Source: Lachnospiraceae bacterium
Lineage (GTDB): Bacteria > Bacillota > Clostridia > Lachnospirales > Lachnospiraceae
Assembly (NCBI GenBank): GCA_009774535.1
Contig: VSNY01000165.1
Span: 1-8,471 of the forward strand
Length of the DNA stretch: 8,471 nucleotides
Reading direction: 5' to 3'
A model generated the notes under the pieces. That model did no database searches and was not told the origin of the DNA. It saw only the letters and a program-made list of their open reading frames with translations. A program made the position numbers and the translations under genes. This document shows positions 8,122-8,471 of this stretch, piece by piece (position 1 is the first letter of the stretch; each line of letters starts with the position of its first letter).

Positions 8122-8130
8122 ATCATAGCA
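8122..8130 (-). promoter_or_regulatory. Extended -10 promoter for addB(-addA-maf)
   Basis: The minus strand reads TGC-TATGAT (complement of 8130-8122), which is an extended -10 element (TGn) followed by a 5-of-6 match to TATAAT. No good -35 hexamer sits 16-18 nt upstream; the region there is T-rich. An extended -10 can compensate for that. The predicted start is near 8115, giving a leader of about 33 nt to the addB ATG. The site lies between the prfA terminator and addB, which fits a promoter for the addB operon. This is inferred from consensus only. Confidence 0.5.
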
Positions 8131-8159
8131 GATTTTACGAAAAAATACTACGCGAAATC

Positions 8160-8194
8160 AAAAAAGAGACCAGAATCTGCTTCCAGTCTCTTTT
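8160..8194 (-). terminator. Intrinsic terminator downstream of prfA
   Basis: On the minus strand, 12 nt after the prfA stop, the arms AAAAGAGACTGGAA (complement of 8194-8181) and TTCTGGTCTCTTTT (complement of 8175-8162) form a 14-bp stem with two G-T wobble pairs around the loop GCAGA. The 3' arm runs into an uninterrupted run of six T at 8165-8160. This is a textbook Rho-independent terminator. The stem is nearly symmetric and has A/T on both flanks, but no minus-facing gene is read from the other side, so a single orientation is assumed. Confidence 0.88.
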
Positions 8195-8205
8195 CCAATT
8201 GCAGC

Positions 8206-8471
8206 TTAGACCTCTTCGTTCAGTTTGCTCAGCCTGATCCCCTGGTCTGCCGCAATGCATGCGTCAATAATCTCCTGAATATCTCCGTTCATAATCTTAT
8301 CCAGCTTATACAGCGTCAGATTAATCCTGTGATCTGTCACGCGTCCCTGCGGGAAATTATAGGTGCGGATCTTCTCCGAACGGTAACCTTTAACAATCTG
8401 GCTGCGGCGCGCCTCAGATTCTGCATCCTGCTTTTTTTGCAGTTCCAGGTCATATAATTTTGCACGCAGCA
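8206..8471 (-). CDS. prfA: Peptide chain release factor 1 (RF1), C-terminal part
   Basis: RF1 recognises UAA and UAG stop codons in the ribosomal A site and triggers peptide release. Only the last 87 codons and the TAA stop are visible. The gene enters from beyond base 8471, so the GGQ catalytic loop and the PxT-type codon-recognition tripeptide lie outside the window. The identification rests on the visible segment EKIRTYNFPQGRVTDHRINL followed by TLYKLDKIMNGDI, which is characteristic of RF1; RF2 has a different sequence here. The tail ends in NEEV. Just before EKIRTYN the protein reads SQIVKGYRS, whereas RF1 proteins I remember carry a G-[ST]-G-D-R-S type motif there. The reading frame is intact on both sides, so this looks like substitution, not a frameshift. 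A strong terminator lies directly downstream, so prfA probably ends its own transcription unit and addB starts a new one. Confidence 0.96.
   Translation of the reverse strand, partial: LRAKLYDLELQKKQDAESEARRSQIVKGYRSEKIRTYNFPQGRVTDHRINLTLYKLDKIMNGDIQEIIDACIAADQGIRLSKLNEEV

Noticed and set aside
8101..8457. 118-codon plus-strand frame opposite prfA and the addB promoter
   Set aside because: It runs through the prfA terminator and antisense to conserved RF1 codons, and the protein shows no family signature.
1..8471. CRISPR array, insertion sequence, tRNA, rRNA, phage or defence genes
   Set aside because: No spaced direct repeats, transposase or integrase motifs, terminal inverted repeats, or structural RNA signatures were seen. 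AddAB itself can degrade phage DNA but is a housekeeping repair enzyme here.

Overview
The window is a stretch of core chromosome from a moderate-GC Firmicute, most likely a member of the Clostridia (Lachnospiraceae-like). The basis is a full AddAB recombination nuclease instead of RecBCD, strong Shine-Dalgarno sites before every gene, Gram-positive style promoters, and the general look of the proteins. This placement is inference and I would not go to genus level. Every supported gene lies on the minus strand. No convincing gene was found on the plus strand.

Reading in the direction of transcription (high to low coordinates): the window opens inside prfA (peptide chain release factor 1), whose last 87 codons and stop are visible. 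A strong intrinsic terminator (8160-8194) closes it. A 123-nt gap then holds an extended -10 promoter and a small dyad at the predicted transcription start. addB (4687-8082) follows, and 3 nt after its stop comes addA (937-4683). Together they encode both subunits of the AddAB helicase-nuclease, which resects double-strand breaks for RecA loading. All key motifs can be seen: the AddA helicase motor, the AddA and AddB nuclease centres, and the four AddB iron-sulfur cysteines.

After addA comes a 157-nt spacer with an unusual GC-rich core and no recognisable terminator. Next is maf (135-779), a YhdE-type nucleoside triphosphate pyrophosphatase that carries a Ser/Thr/Cys-rich insert made of hexanucleotide repeats. 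addB, addA and maf could share one transcript, linking break repair with nucleotide-pool sanitation. A new promoter overlaps the 3' end of maf and probably drives a gene whose first 17 codons lie at 1-51 and which I cannot identify.

This is mainly housekeeping DNA. I found no CRISPR array, insertion sequence, tRNA, rRNA or novel defence system. The points worth a second look are small: the GC-rich spacer, the in-frame micro-repeats in maf and addA, an atypical segment in RF1, the dyad at the addB start site, and the leader of the unidentified downstream gene.
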